Source: Epiperipatus broadwayi (Eukaryota > Onychophora > Udeonychophora > Euonychophora > Peripatidae). From it: 64,000 bases of DNA. Of this stretch, positions 12,860 through 23,962 are shown piece after piece (the stretch's first letter is position 1; each line of letters begins with the position of its first letter). The translations under genes were made by a program, and so were the position numbers. The stretch lies in contig JAQFVV010000031.1 of the NCBI GenBank assembly GCA_028023455.1, positions 5,121,237 to 5,185,236 of the forward strand. Reading direction: 5' to 3'. A model generated the notes under the pieces. It had not been told where the DNA came from, ran no database searches, and saw only the letters and a program-made list of their open reading frames with translations.

Positions 12860-13250
12860 AGCAATATATGTATGTAAATGGATTATGTCCTGTACATGAG
12901 GGGTCACAGTGACCTGTGGTCAACATGGATAGGATGAGAAGGTTGGCACTAAGGTGGGCTTTGATCATTCCATCATCAGATTTTCAATGAAATGGATGAC
13001 AGAAGAGTTGTGGGGTGGAGTGATTTGAAATCTGTCCATTAAAGTATGAAGATTGTCTATCGTAATATAAGCTGAGTTTTGATTGTATGTATGTGTGGAG
13101 ATGATAATCTGGACCAACTGACAAGTGCTGGTTTAGCACGAAATATGTATATTGGTGATTATTTGTCTTTTCAACATGTGTTGCCAGTGGTATGAGATAG
13201 CATGGATGGTTGAGAGTCACTTGAAAGTCTGAGTTCAAACCCCCTATATA
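12860..13250 (+). repeat. tRNA-linked repeat with hammerhead-like core (copy inside hAT relic)
   Basis: This is a plus-strand copy of the family seen on the minus strand at 19950-21150. It carries ACTGACAAGTGCTGG (13117) and GAAATATGTATATTGG (13140-13155), followed by TGGATGGTTGAGAG and GAGTTCAAACCCCC (about 13203-13241), which resemble pol III A and B boxes. In most SINEs the tRNA-like part is at the 5' end; here it lies at the 3' end of the shared region. Confidence 0.6.
13083..13155 (+). ncRNA. hammerhead-like ribozyme core, degenerate copy
   Basis: CTGACAA (13118-13124, consensus CTGANGA) is followed by a perfect 5-bp stem II GTGCT/AGCAC with loop GGTTT (13125-13139), then GAAA (13140-13143) and TATGTATAT, which could form stem III with upstream TATG repeats. 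The core has an A for the invariant G, and no NUH cleavage triplet is visible at the expected place, so this copy is probably inactive. Confidence 0.3.
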
Positions 13251-14440
13251 TTATATATAGATGTTCAGGTATGAAAAAGTTTGTACTGTAGAAAAAAAAT
13301 TCATGTTTTATATTAGCAATAATAACTTTAAAAAGGAGGAGATATTAGCAATGCAGATGCATTTGCTGAAAAAGAAATAAACCATTTTAAAATTATATTA
13401 GCAACAACTGATAGTGCTCACATTACTATTGGATAGTGCAATGGTTTTCTTATTTACAAAATGTATTGGACATGCAATTCTGGGTTTTGACTGCATTAAA
13501 CATTAGCAGGTTTTGCGCACCAAAGTTAATGGAAATATTATGAGCTTTGTAACAAAATTAGTCATTTTTATATCGGCATCCGCTTTAAATAAATTAAAAT
13601 TTCTGAAAATGTTAAATAAGATAAACTCATTATACAATAATTTATTTACATACAATAATGTCTGATGGTTAAATTATGGAAAAGTTCTTTAAGATTTGTT
13701 GAGTATTTACAGGAAATTGAACTTTATTTAATAAGAGTATCATTGAACAACATAGACAATTAATTGATGTCAAATGACTTTAGAAATTAATATTTTCACT
13801 GATTTATGTTTCCATTTAAATGAATATAAATAGTAAACTGTAAGATGTTGAAAAACAATCATTGCCATATTTAATTTGATCAAAGCATTTGAAACTAAAT
13901 AAGAAAATTTTTATCTTGATGTTATTTCAAATATCTATAAATGTTTTCTAAACCACAATAAATTGATGCAAGAATTTTTTACTGTAATTAGATTGATATA
14001 TCCAGGCATAACATTAGAATATAAACCCAATTTGAAAATTGTTAACTGGTTGAATTTGGATAATATAGAATTGTAAATAATTGATTTTTATTCCAGTTGT
14101 ATATTGAAACAAAAGATTGATAATTTGAGAAATGATTTGGAAATGATTGAAAATGATCAATCATTGGGTGTAATAAAAAAAAAAGTCTGAAGATGAAATG
14201 TTTAAAACTTGGAACGCCATAACTTTCAGTTATTTAAAAACACTAGCAATAGCTATATTATGACTTTTTATCTTTACTTATGTATGTGAGTCATTATTTT
14301 CAGAAATTAATTTTATGAAAGACAGATGGATGAATCTAATTTGGCATATCTCTTATTAAGTGACAAAATATAATCCTGATATAAAGTATTTAGCATTCAA
14401 TATACAGCAGCAAAACTCTTTCAAAAGTTTATGTTTATGA

Positions 14441-16439
14441 CATAAAATTATATGCTAATTTTTAAAATTGTGTAATAAAATTTTATAATAATTAATTTTC
14501 CACTATTTTTCACCTATTAAAACAGCTCGGGCATGTCAGTTTTCGATCAATATTAATTGTACATTTTTGGCATTTGCATTTAAAAAAGTTTGTTACTACT
14601 AGCCTAGAGCTTAAAGTAGAAGCAATTTTCTCATTTTGGTGAAAGAAGTATAATTCAACCTCAGATGATAACCTTGTTTACTTACACCTTAAAATGAATA
14701 TTAGAAATCATGATTTTTTTGCAAAAGCAGATGCATATTACAATATAAATTATTCAGTTATTTGAAAGTTAAAATGAGAATTGGGATAATTAGTTTTAGA
14801 GTTCTCCATTTCCTCATCTGTGTTATGTCCAAAATCTTATTTTTCAACATTAACCTTAATGATTTGAATTAGAATGAAAGTTAGTGAAAAGAATTACATA
14901 TAATTATTATAATTAAATATAAATGAATCAAGTACATTGAAGAACTTTATACTGATCTAATTGTTAAAATAAAACAGTAAATGACTTAAACATATATGTT
15001 TAAGGCCTTAGTATAGCCAGTGAATTGAAATTTTTTTTAAAGAAATCTGTCTTTTGTATATTACATTTGCATAGTTTGCAATTGGCTATTTTATATATTT
15101 TTTCTTATGTCTTAATTCTCAATGAGGTTATTGGTGAGCACTTTAATGCTTTTATAGTTTATATTACAGCATTGAATATATATGTATTAAAATAAAAATA
15201 ATGTGTATAAACCTTTGAGATAAATACCTGAGATGTCTGGATTTAAAAAGGATTAAATAGCTAGAGCATCATTTTCTAAAACTGCTGAATTTTTTTTGTT
15301 TTCACAATTGGTAATGTCAAGAATGATGGCTAAATTCCCTCCAGGTATTAATGAAACCTGCTGCAACAGTAATTGGAAATTTGTATTACTGAGAGATCTA
15401 ATGGGAATTATGGATGATTATTGCCAAAATTAATACAAAATCATATTAAAATAAATATAGAATTCAGAATTTCACTATCAAAACAATTCATTATGAGATT
15501 GTCAAGCAGAAAATTATGATCCAATTGTAGTTTCAAAACTACACAAAAGTAATGATATCACAATTCTGCTGTCTTAATAAACATAAAAAAATGTTTATAC
15601 AATTGTCAAAAAACGTTTATCAGTGATTCAGGCTACCCAAATTATGCCAATCTCACCACTATGTTTCTTAGTCGGGAAAAGAAGGTATGGTAGGCATTTT
15701 TAGCAATTTCCAGATATAAACTTTTCCAGTAGTTGGGGAAAATGTAAGTAATGATTTATCAAATCATACAATATGCTTCTAGTTATTCAGATTCTGACTA
15801 AATATTTATTTATCAGTTCATTCCCTGGTGAAAATATTAACTCTTTCATCTTTTAAGGGGGAAATGCTTTATTTTATAAAGATGCCATTATCAGATGTTG
15901 ATTTGAGGAACTGAGAATAATGATTAATATTTCTCATGGCTTTTTTAATTCCCTGATATATAAATGTTAAATTTTTGGCCATTTTTGAATAGAATGAGAT
16001 GTCACTATCTTTTGTGATCTTTAATAAAGAATATAATGATTTTTTGTTATGAAAGTGGCTTCTTTTTTTTTTCTAAATATTTTGTATTATATAATTCCAT
16101 TTCACATTAAGTGTGATGTAACTTAATATTTCTTTTGACTCTTTACAAATGTGTCTAACATAGCAAACAAGCAATTCTTATGAAAATGATATCCCTATTC
16201 CATATTAATAAAGGTATCACAAATATTCATATAGTTTGGTTATTTTTTAATGACATAGTAATATTTGAGGATCCTGAAAAATCTTCAGGAAACAGTTACA
16301 TTCATTTGAGTAAACTGAGATTTTTTTTTTCTTTACTCAGCTAAGAATTGATTCAAGAATGTCCAGCCACTCTAATAATAATAAGCCGACACTTATAAAT
16401 GTGTTGTCAATTCTAACTCCAGAAAAAAAGAGAGAAAAC
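14441..16439. other. no gene seen; AT-rich
   Basis: No ORF, repeat or RNA motif that I can support. A slightly less AT-rich piece at 15300-15700 has no recognisable coding pattern. Confidence 0.55.
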
Positions 16440-17080
16440 TGCTATAAAAATAGGTTTTGCATTGACTGTACAAAACAATCTATGATCCACAAATATGTCC
16501 GCATATAGAACATGCTTGTCCAATTTTCTGTTTACTCGATATTTTGTGATGCTATCTTTTAATTTCTTCACCAAAAAGTTTATTCTCTAGCAGATCTTCC
16601 TAATGAAAACAATATTGCACTTGGAGTCTGAGATAATTCTTATAATTTAGATGGTTCCTACCTCTCCCACAAAAACCATGCTCAATTTTACCATAAAACA
16701 CTCTTTTGGGAAGTCTTGCATTCTTCATTCATTTTACATGCCCAATCCATTGAAGATGTGATGTACCCCATTCAGCAAGTTGAAGAACATATTGAGTGAT
16801 TTTATGATCTTGCCAAGCTATTTTTAAAATTTTACAAAGCATCATTAAATGAAACTTTTCTAAACTTTTTTACTGTGTTGATAGGGAGTCCATGTCTCAC
16901 TTCCATACAATAAATTAAGTAAAATAAAAGCTTTATATACAATTAACTTAGTTGCATCACTGTGCTAAATTGCATAATGAAGACACTTTTACTATTTTAT
17001 CCACATCCTGTTTAATGTTGCTTAATCATTTCTTCCAATCAAATGCCATTTTAAATAAAGAATTAATCAAACATGCTATC
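16440..17080 (-). pseudogene. 3' end of a dead non-LTR retrotransposon (second LINE family)
   Basis: On the minus strand, frames read a degraded reverse-transcriptase C-terminus. A stretch like MDWACKMNEECKTSQKSVLW (about 16690-16755) matches the R-W-x-G-H-x-x-R-M ... LPK region typical of LINE RT ends. A terminal C-x2-C motif, GQACSICGHICGS (about 16492-16530), is typical of the C-terminal zinc-binding end of a widespread LINE group. A related copy lies at 22170-23430 and ends with the same motif. Frameshifted throughout. Confidence 0.6.
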
Positions 17081-17704
17081 TAGATTGTAAGATTTTATTG
17101 TAAGAGTTTGTATATATCTGTAATCAGAATTTATAATGCTCTTGCAGTACCCAATATAGCTTAGTACACACTATTAAGGATATTCTGCCCTCTGAACTCA
17201 TCTATCCATATTTCATGCTATCTGAAAATGTGGATATTATAATTATAAAAAAAAATATTATACAATTTATTTTTTAGATTATCTAATTAAATAATTTTAA
17301 TAACCAGTATCTTTTTTTTTTTTCAAATTTATACCTAACTTTCATTTAGTTTTATAAATGAGCTTTTTTTTTTTTTTTAAAAAAAAAAAAAACTCTTAGT
17401 CTTGGAGTAATTGGTTTGAAATGTGAATCTCAAATGTGTAAGTCACTCACTTTCTTCTACCTAATATTAAAGTGCAGTCATTGATCCTCAGCTGTCTTGT
17501 TGCCTTGTTTTACGATTAGTTCCCCCCTCACCTCCTCCCCACTTATTGCTGTCTTGAATTAAAACCCCCTCTTCTGGAGTTATTGCTTTCTAGTAAACCG
17601 TGTTACTAGACTTGCTATTTTTAGGTATATATGAATGTTTTACTCCCTTTTTTCTTTTCTTTATAGTTTTCCTGCTTTATTATTTACATCAGTTCTTTTT
17701 TCAG
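17081..17704. other. aPKC intron 3' end with polypyrimidine tract
   Basis: AT-rich intron. Poly-T/poly-A runs lie at 17310-17392. The last 60 bp are T/C-rich (TTTTTTCTTTTCTTTATAG and TTCTTTTTTCAG) and form a strong 3' splice-site context before the exon. Confidence 0.7.
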
Positions 17705-17794
17705 GAGACCCATGTACTGTTTCGGCCCAGATTGAGCTAGATGAGGCCATTCGACTGTATGAAGTCAACAAAGACTCTGAATTGGCCATTCATG
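17705..17794 (+). CDS. aPKC: atypical protein kinase C, internal exon of the PB1 domain
   Basis: A 90-bp internal exon bounded by TTTTTTCAG and GTAAGT. It encodes [20 protein letters not shown] followed by NKDSELAIH (29 complete codons), with both introns in phase 1: the Gly before Asp and the residue after His are split codons. The sequence is the second half of the PB1 domain of aPKC, running from the Gly-Asp of the OPCA acidic motif to the last beta strand. In the family, PB1 binds PAR-6 and p62, placing the kinase in the PAR polarity complex at the cell cortex. Conservation is high and the reading frame is clean. No neighbouring aPKC exon was found, so the flanking introns are at least 17.7 kb upstream and probably tens of kb downstream. 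The kinase and C1 domains are not in view. Confidence 0.93.
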
Positions 17795-19949
17795 GTAAGT
17801 TGAGCAGCTTTTTTACTTTTTAATGTAGTATTTAGATTTGTATTTTATTTTTAAAATATGGAATTAAACATTGATTTGTAGCTACTGTTTGTTTAAAGCT
17901 TATTAATTAATACCAGAGCAAAATTTTTATGTTGAAAACTTTTATCGAAAGTTTTAAAATGTGAACTTATTTGGTCATTTAACACATTAAAAAAAAAAAA
18001 AAAATTACTGGTATATACACATTAGGAGGGGATGGGTGGAAATTTTCCAGATGTTTATTCTGTAGTAACTTATTAAATTATATTTTTTGTTTGGAGCATT
18101 TTTATTAATGTGTTGTTGTTGTTTTTTTTTTCGAATAATGTTGTTGTACTATTAATAAAAAAAGAAAAATGAAAATTTAAAGAAAAAAAAAAGCTGTGTG
18201 TGTGTGTATTGTATATATATACAGTGTAATTCAGAAGACAAGAAGAATTTGAAAATGCATTAACTTTTTTTTAATTAGTATTTGTTTTAGTAATGAATAG
18301 TTCATAATATTATAAAATTTTCAAAAGAGAGACATTTTATATTAAGTTCAGAAAAATGTCATTTCATATATAATATTTTTACCTTCTCTAAGACAGGCTT
18401 TTTTTTTCATATTTTTACTAATAACTGCCATTAATATCTATTGCAACTTTCTAATTTCTAAATGAATTTTGTTTTTAAATTGTTGAATTGTCTGGGACAT
18501 CTTTAAGATAGCTTCAAAGAAGAAAGTAGAGCCTTTTCAAATAAAATTTCTTAAGATCAATTAATTAATTGCAGATTTTCATTAGAGCATTTCTTTTTCA
18601 AAAATTTGCTGTGACAGTTTAATTATAATTTGAATTTTGTATACAATGTTTCCTTTTTTACCTGAAACCATATCTGAACTTCATCTATCACTAATCTTAA
18701 AAAATATTTGATCATCTACAATAATACTTGCCAGTGGTACTTAAAATTCAGTGATCTGCTAAAACAAATCATTAAAATAAACTGAGCACTTGAAGGAATA
18801 TAATTAATGCTTATGAATAACTATAGTACTTTGTTTCATAAAGTCTGGAGTTTTGTTTGTTAACAATAAAATGATAATTTATAAAGTATTGTTAAGAAAA
18901 TCATTTTCTTCTTTCATTAATTCTTGATTATAAACCACAGATTGTAGATGAAACTGATAATCTGTTTCAGTTTTTGTATTGACTTTTAAGGGCACCATAA
19001 TAATGAAATGTGATAATTGAGTTAATTCATACTATCCAACACTTTCTAGATTATTCAGTATAATTTTCTATATCAAAATTGCTTATGAAATTGTGTTTTG
19101 AAAACATTCAGTTAAACAATAAACTATATGGGAATAATCCAATTTTTGGTCTAGAAATAAAACTTTACTATTGATATTTTTTTTTTTTTTCATTGGGAAC
19201 TTTTACATTTTACCTAATTAATTTTTAGAATATGAATTATGACGATCTCTAATTGAAATTTAAAAAAAATAACTATGAAACAAAAACTTTTTATGACTTT
19301 TAAGCTACTCTGTACATATACATAAACATATCTGTTATCAGATTTTTTTAGCTAGTGAATAATGTATATTTCTCATATATGAGGTTAAGCTTACATTAAC
19401 TTAGTTATTAAATGATGCATATTTGTAATGTTTATTTTATAAAAAAAAAAAAAAATAGAGAATAGTCTGCCAAATTATGACATAACTCCAATCCCCCCAG
19501 GCTGTTCTCATATTAGCCATATAAGATTAATTTTTAAATGTTCATATCACACTTTTTAGTTAAGATATAATTAAAAGTAGTATACATGTATATGAAGGTA
19601 ATTAGCCAATGAGTTAGTGTTATCAAACAATAACATTTGATCACTATGAGTGATAGTTTAGATGTCTATTGATTGTTAGATCCAAAACAATTTCCATTAT
19701 CAACTTTCTAAGAAAGCTGGATGATACGACTTGGGAGTTTGAGAATATACGTTGTATATTTAAAATGTATTTTTTTTCTTGCAAAAAATAATATTATGAA
19801 AATTAACATGAGCCTTCATTGGTTAATTGTCAATAATGTAAGATATTATTTTATCATTACATAATTAAATTGTATATATTACCTATATACAATCTTATTT
19901 TTTCCTACATTAAACACAAATAAAATCTGTTTTGTAAACGATAAGATGG
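17795..19949. other. aPKC intron 5' part; no further exon seen
   Basis: Begins with a consensus 5' splice site (GTAAGTTG). It then holds AT-rich sequence, a short (TG)n/(TA)n microsatellite at 18196-18222 and poly-A runs. I searched by eye for the expected next exon (the PB1 end leading to the pseudosubstrate) and did not find it. Confidence 0.65.
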
Positions 19950-20058
19950 TTTAATTAAAGGGGATTTGAGCACAGACTTTCTAGTCTCTTCAGCTATCCA
20001 CTCCATCTTATATAACAAATACATGTGACCACATACATATGAAAAAGATAAATGATCT

Positions 20059-20131
20059 CCAATATATATATTTCATGCTAAATCAGCATTCATTAGTTGG
20101 ATCAGATAATCATCTCCCATACACATATATA
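20059..20131 (-). ncRNA. hammerhead-like ribozyme core, unit A
   Basis: On the minus strand: CTAATGA (20090-20096; canonical CTGATGA with one change), a perfect 5-bp stem II ATGCT/AGCAT with loop GATTT (20075-20089), and GAAA (20071-20074). TATATATAT then follows and can pair with upstream ATATATGTGT ahead of a possible GTA cleavage triplet (20119-20131). Stem III is low-complexity AT, so its pairing is weak evidence. The G-to-A core change would be expected to abolish activity. Confidence 0.3.
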
Positions 20132-20262
20132 ATCAGTGGTTGGTTTATATTAAGATAGCAAATCTTCAAGCAATAGACTTCAATCTTCTCCATCCAACTC
20201 TTCAACCATCCATATTATTGAAAATCTGATGAAGGAATGCTCAAAGCCCTTGTTGATGACAA

Positions 20263-20467
20263 TATTAAAACAGGCAAAACTCTCCATACAGTAGTGCGGC
20301 TCAGTTCAAGCCAGAGTAATCAGTGGATGCCAGAAGGCTTGTGCATAAAATCCCTATCTAGTGTCTACTCATCCAATATCCCCACACTAGTTTCTAGCTT
20401 GTGGCTTTCATCAGTGAGGAGTCTTGGATGTGGCACTAATGTATGGAGAGTTTTTCCTGTTTTAATA
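20263..20467. mobile_element. 205-bp MITE with about 38-bp terminal inverted repeats
   Basis: The left end TATTAAAACAGGCAAAACTC and the complement of the right end TATTAAAACAGGAAAAACTC match, and the match continues through TCCATACA-TAGTGC. The matching part of the sister unit B lacks this segment entirely, giving an empty-site comparison. The ends are compatible with a TA or TTAA target duplication, so the superfamily (mariner-like, piggyBac-like or other) cannot be settled. No coding capacity. Confidence 0.8.
20386..20430 (-). ncRNA. second hammerhead-like core inside the MITE
   Basis: On the minus strand: CTGATGA (20408-20414), a 13-nt segment AAGCCACAAGCTA that can form AGC/GCT, then GAAAC (20390-20394). 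The tandem repeats at 39.4-40.1 kb carry the related CTGAGGT, AAGC-CATAA-GCTT and GAAACC. Stem III and a cleavage triplet could not be established, so this is only a motif-level similarity. Confidence 0.2.
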
Positions 20468-20667
20468 ACAGTTATGACTAAGCATAAGAAATGGTGATCA
20501 AGTGATGACAACATTGTCATGCCCATGTTGACTTTTAAGTTTCTCTGACCCCTCACATATAGGACCTTAATAGATCAATTTAAATACACAGAAATGGAAT
20601 GGGCAGAATTCAGGCGAATCGGTAATATTTGTAATATAAGTATAATGTATATACTGAACTTTAGATG

Positions 20668-21150
20668 TAATTAGCAGGGATTTGAAAACAGACTTTCAGC
20701 CCCCTTTCAGTTATCTACTCCATCTTTTATAACCGATACATATGACCACATCCATGTGAAAAAGATAAATGATCTCCAATATACATATTTCATGCTGAAA
20801 CAGCGCTCATCAGTTAGTCTAGATCATCATCTTGCACCCTCGTACATAATCAGTGCTCAGTTTATATTAAGATAGCAAATTTTTAATCTTTAATGGGAAG
20901 ACTCAATTTTCTCTACCCTCTAACTCTTCAGCTATCCATATTATTGAAAATTTGATGATGTAACACTCAGAGCCTTTGTTGATGCCAATCTTATTGCCAT
21001 ACTCATATTGATTTTAAATCACTCTGATCCCTCAAATATAGAACCTTAATACATCCATTTAAATATATATACGAGGGATAGACAGAATTCAGGCTGAATC
21101 TGTAATGTTTGAATAAAAGTATAATATATATACTGAACTTTAGATGTAAT
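20668..21150 (-). repeat. repeat unit B of the duplicated tRNA-linked repeat
   Basis: Collinear with unit A but without the nested MITE. The tRNA-like patch on the minus strand is GATAACTGAAAGGGGGCTGA, then TTTTCAAATCCCTGC (about 20670-20715). Divergence between units is moderate, so the duplication predates the MITE insertion or the two were separate tandem insertions. Confidence 0.85.
20776..20851 (-). ncRNA. hammerhead-like ribozyme core, unit B (intact CTGATGA)
   Basis: On the minus strand: CTGATGA (20807-20813), a 15-nt stem II region GCGCTGTTTCAGCAT (20792-20806) forming GCU/AGC with flanking G-C and G-U pairs and one C-A mismatch, GAAA (20788-20791), then TATGTATATTGG. A GTA triplet upstream (about 20842-20844) could be the cleavage site, with a short stem III of about five pairs. 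Of the four copies this has the best catalytic core but the shortest stem III. Confidence 0.3.
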
Positions 21151-22169
21151 TGTACCTGTATTTAAATAAGATAGTTTGTATGTTGTTACTTATGTTTAAG
21201 CTGATGAAACTGAACCGGTAAATGCATATTTTATACCAGTGGTGCAGTAACATATTTAATTTCCTAATCATATTTGAAATAAAAATGACAGAATTATCCA
21301 AGAATGTAATCAAGTATATTTAAGGGGAAATGATGCCTGTAGCATATATACATATGGGGAAGTTACTTTTTAATAAAGCAAAAAAAAAAAAAAAATCCAA
21401 GAAAATATAAAAATTGCCATATCTAGGGTGGAATATAGACTGAATATGGTTCAAAATGTTGTTTAGAGGAAATGTTAAGTGCATAAGATTTCTGTTAAAA
21501 TAATCTATTTTCTATTTTATCACAAAATCATATTGGCTAGTATAATCGGACAAAACGTGCAGTTTTAGACATGTTCTACAATAATGTAAATGTCAATTGA
21601 AATGAAATAAATGAAAAAAATAATAATAAATATGAATATTCATATTAAATTAATAATAAGGATTTATTAAAATTTGTCTTTAGCTTTATTATGTATATCT
21701 TAGGAATTTCACTATAAACTTCATCAATACTCCTTTAACACTTGAAGCAAATAATTTTTATTATAACAGTTTTGACTATACTAGCAGTCTTCTTCAGATC
21801 TTAACTTTCCTACTACCTTCACCTTTCCTCCATTTTTCTTTTTTATTTTCCCTTAAATATTCTTGATTACATTCTTGGATAATTCTGTCATTTTTATTTT
21901 TATTTATCTTAGGAAATATGCAATTCTCTACATACTCTTTTCACCAGAATTATACTATTGAAATAAAAGAGAATTTTAATTTTAAATTGTATGCATTATT
22001 AAAAAGTGTTTAAATAATACTTATCTTTTCATAATTCATTCTCTAGTAATTATTATTAATATTTGAATAAGATTAGTCATCAATATTATAAACAAGTATG
22101 GTCATTCAACCTCAAAAAAATTGTTCTAAAAATTGCAATGACTATATAAATCATTCTATGAAATATAAA
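21151..22169. other. no gene seen
   Basis: AT-rich intronic DNA with one poly-A run at 21380. A C/T-rich patch at 21800-21850 has no ORF. Confidence 0.55.
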
Positions 22170-23430
22170 TACTTCCATATATCGAACATGCTATTCCATT
22201 TTTGTGTTTAATATTTTGTGATGCTGTCTTTTAGTTTCTTCAGCAGAAAAATTTTCTTTCTAAAAGAAACACTACGTTTAATTGTAACTTTCTAATGTAA
22301 CAACATTCTCCATGTAATATTGCCACCTAATGCAAGCCATAATAAGAAGTGGTGGTCATGTTTTGTTATAGTGATTTAACTTGCTAATGTATTTTATTCT
22401 TTATCAATGAAAGCAGTCAATATTGTACTTATTTGGAATATATTAGAGATTATTCTTATAACATAGAAGGGGCTTATTTCTCCCATGAAAGTCATACTCA
22501 TAGTCACCATAAAATGTTTTATGATTTTACCACAGTAGATTCTATAGAATCATATCCAGTAAGATGAAGAATATATGGATTATGATCTTGCTATTTTATT
22601 TTTTAAAATGGTACAAAGCATAATTAACTGAAACTTTTCTACTGCCTTTATATTGTGTTAGTAGAGTACAGTTAACTCTTTTAACTTGTTAATAGCAAAG
22701 AAGTATATTGAGGTCTGTGTTGTACTCCAACGTCTAAATCCACTTGTCTACTTGTAAAACTATCAAGTTATTTAAATTGGGTTACATTCTCAAAATGATT
22801 AGCATCCAAGTTATTCTGAAGATTTTTCTTTCATCTCTGACTGATAAAGAACTTGAGTTATTTTTGAACACTAATTATTAAACTAATATCTTTAAATATT
22901 GATTCTAAGCATTATAGTCATTTGAACTAGTAAAAATAGCACAATTATCATCATACTATAAATCCAAAATCAAAGTAAGATGAAATTTTTGGTCTTGCTT
23001 TTAATTGATACAAATTAAAAATTCTACCATTAAATCTGTATCACATCTCGATCACTAAGCATTAACCTGCTTATAAACAATTTCAAAGAGAACTGCCATA
23101 AACTTGAAAACAATATTAGAGGGAAATATATACTCTTATTTAACACCAGTTTTCATTTCATTTGCCTCTGACTTTCCTCTTGTAGAGTAATAATATTTCC
23201 TCTCATTCAATCATATAGAAACTGTATATTATGAATAACTTTTAATTGACAGCCGACAAATTTCAAATAGTGCCATAAATCTTATCTGATTACTTGACTA
23301 AAATGTCTTAACCAAATCAATATAAGCAATATATTGAAGCAATGGATCTGAAGTCCAATCCATGCTTCACATCTTCCTATAAACTTGATTAATATTGTAG
23401 ACCTAAATTAAGTTTATAGTTCAATATCAG
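22170..23430 (-). pseudogene. dead LINE, RT core to C-terminus (second LINE family)
   Basis: On the minus strand the frames read the RT motif AYIDLVKTF (about 23300-23328, the usual D-x-x-K-A-F-D box). After further broken frames comes GVK followed by NIVFKFMAVLFEIVY (about 23075-23150, the GVKQG-to-LF region). A C-terminal ACSIYG remnant (about 22182-22200) corresponds to CSICGHICGS in the copy at 16.5 kb. About 1.2 kb is left; the endonuclease part is absent. Many stops and indels. Confidence 0.6.
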
Positions 23431-23919
23431 CAGGGTTTTGCATTAGAGTTAAAAATAATTATGCTTATCAAATATGTTTTACATTTAAATATTTTGTTTT
23501 AAATAAATTTCATTCTATTAATAAAAATTGCTTAACCTATTAGTCAAACATATATATACATCTAGCGTATATATATGAGTTAATGCAAAATTCTGCTGAA
23601 ATAAAATGCTTATTCTACTATAAAAAATAATATATTGTTGTTAAAATTCTGTTAAAATATTTAGTATGATTTGATTTTGAGATAAGCCTGCCAACATTTT
23701 CTAAAAGAATGTATAGTTTTAATTAGTGAGCCATTCAAGTGTAATTAAAGATGGCCTTCTCTTTCTTTCTTTTTAATTAAGAGAATTCAAACTTTGAAGT
23801 AAGAAAGTTAGAGTAAAAAAGTTAAAGTTATTTTTAGAAAGTGTTGCTTTGAAACAAAGGAGCATGGGGAGGCTTATCAAGATCTCAGATCATACAAACA
23901 ATAGAAGGTAGCTGACAGA
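23431..23919. other. no gene seen; possible 5' part of a solo LTR
   Basis: AT-rich to about 23780. From there, purine-rich sequence leads into the TATA box, which may belong to the same unit. Confidence 0.4.
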
Positions 23920-23924
23920 GAGGG

Positions 23925-23962
23925 TATAAATAGAAGGGAGAACAAAAGATTGTTTATTCAGA
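23925..23962 (+). promoter_or_regulatory. TATA box and initiator-like site
   Basis: GGGTATAAATAGAAGG (TATAAATAG at 23925-23933) is an excellent pol II TATA box in an otherwise weak context, and TTCAG lies about 32-35 bp downstream (23957-23961), where an initiator would be. There is no ORF after it. It could be the promoter of a solo LTR or of a non-coding transcript. Confidence 0.45.

Larger units (their letters stand above)
12380..14440 (+). pseudogene. dead hAT transposase copy split by a repeat insertion
   Basis: Three parts in order on the plus strand look like one hAT transposase. The first, about 12380-12600, is a possible BED-finger remnant (KGNKMVCVF ... SSNMENLLAV). The second, about 13400-13730, resembles the central catalytic/insertion region (TTDSAHITIG and, in shifting frames, a CIIHQ-like stretch). 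The third, about 14200-14430, is the C-terminal dimerisation segment (YVC-SLFSEINFMKDRWMNL in broken frames). Stops and frameshifts are frequent. A different repeat (12860-13250) sits between the first and second parts, as expected from a later insertion. The first part is the weakest. Confidence 0.55.
19950..20668 (-). repeat. repeat unit A of a duplicated tRNA-linked repeat
   Basis: Unit A (about 19950-20668) and unit B (about 20668-21150) are collinear. Shared runs include AAAAAGATAAATGATCTCCA, TTTATATTAAGATAGCAAAT, CCATATTATTGAAAAT and ACTGAACTTTAGATGTAATT. On the minus strand the unit ends with a tRNA-like patch (TGGATAGCTGAAGAG, then TGCTCAAATCCCC at about 19965-20010). Unit A is longer because it carries a nested inverted-repeat element at 20263-20467. 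Confidence 0.85.

Noticed and set aside
12990-13008. Possible aPKC exon (AATGAAATGGATGACAGAAG reads MKWMTE)
   Set aside because: The sequence is part of the repeat family also present at 20 kb and lacks splice sites.
12984-13238. 84-codon minus ORF with balanced composition
   Set aside because: It is the antisense reading of the tRNA-linked repeat; the same repeat at 20 kb has different ORFs, so it is not a gene.
20237-20556. Overlapping ORFs of 86 (+) and 63 (-) codons, both containing IKTGKTLHT
   Set aside because: The shared peptide arises because the two terminal inverted repeats of the MITE are read from opposite strands.
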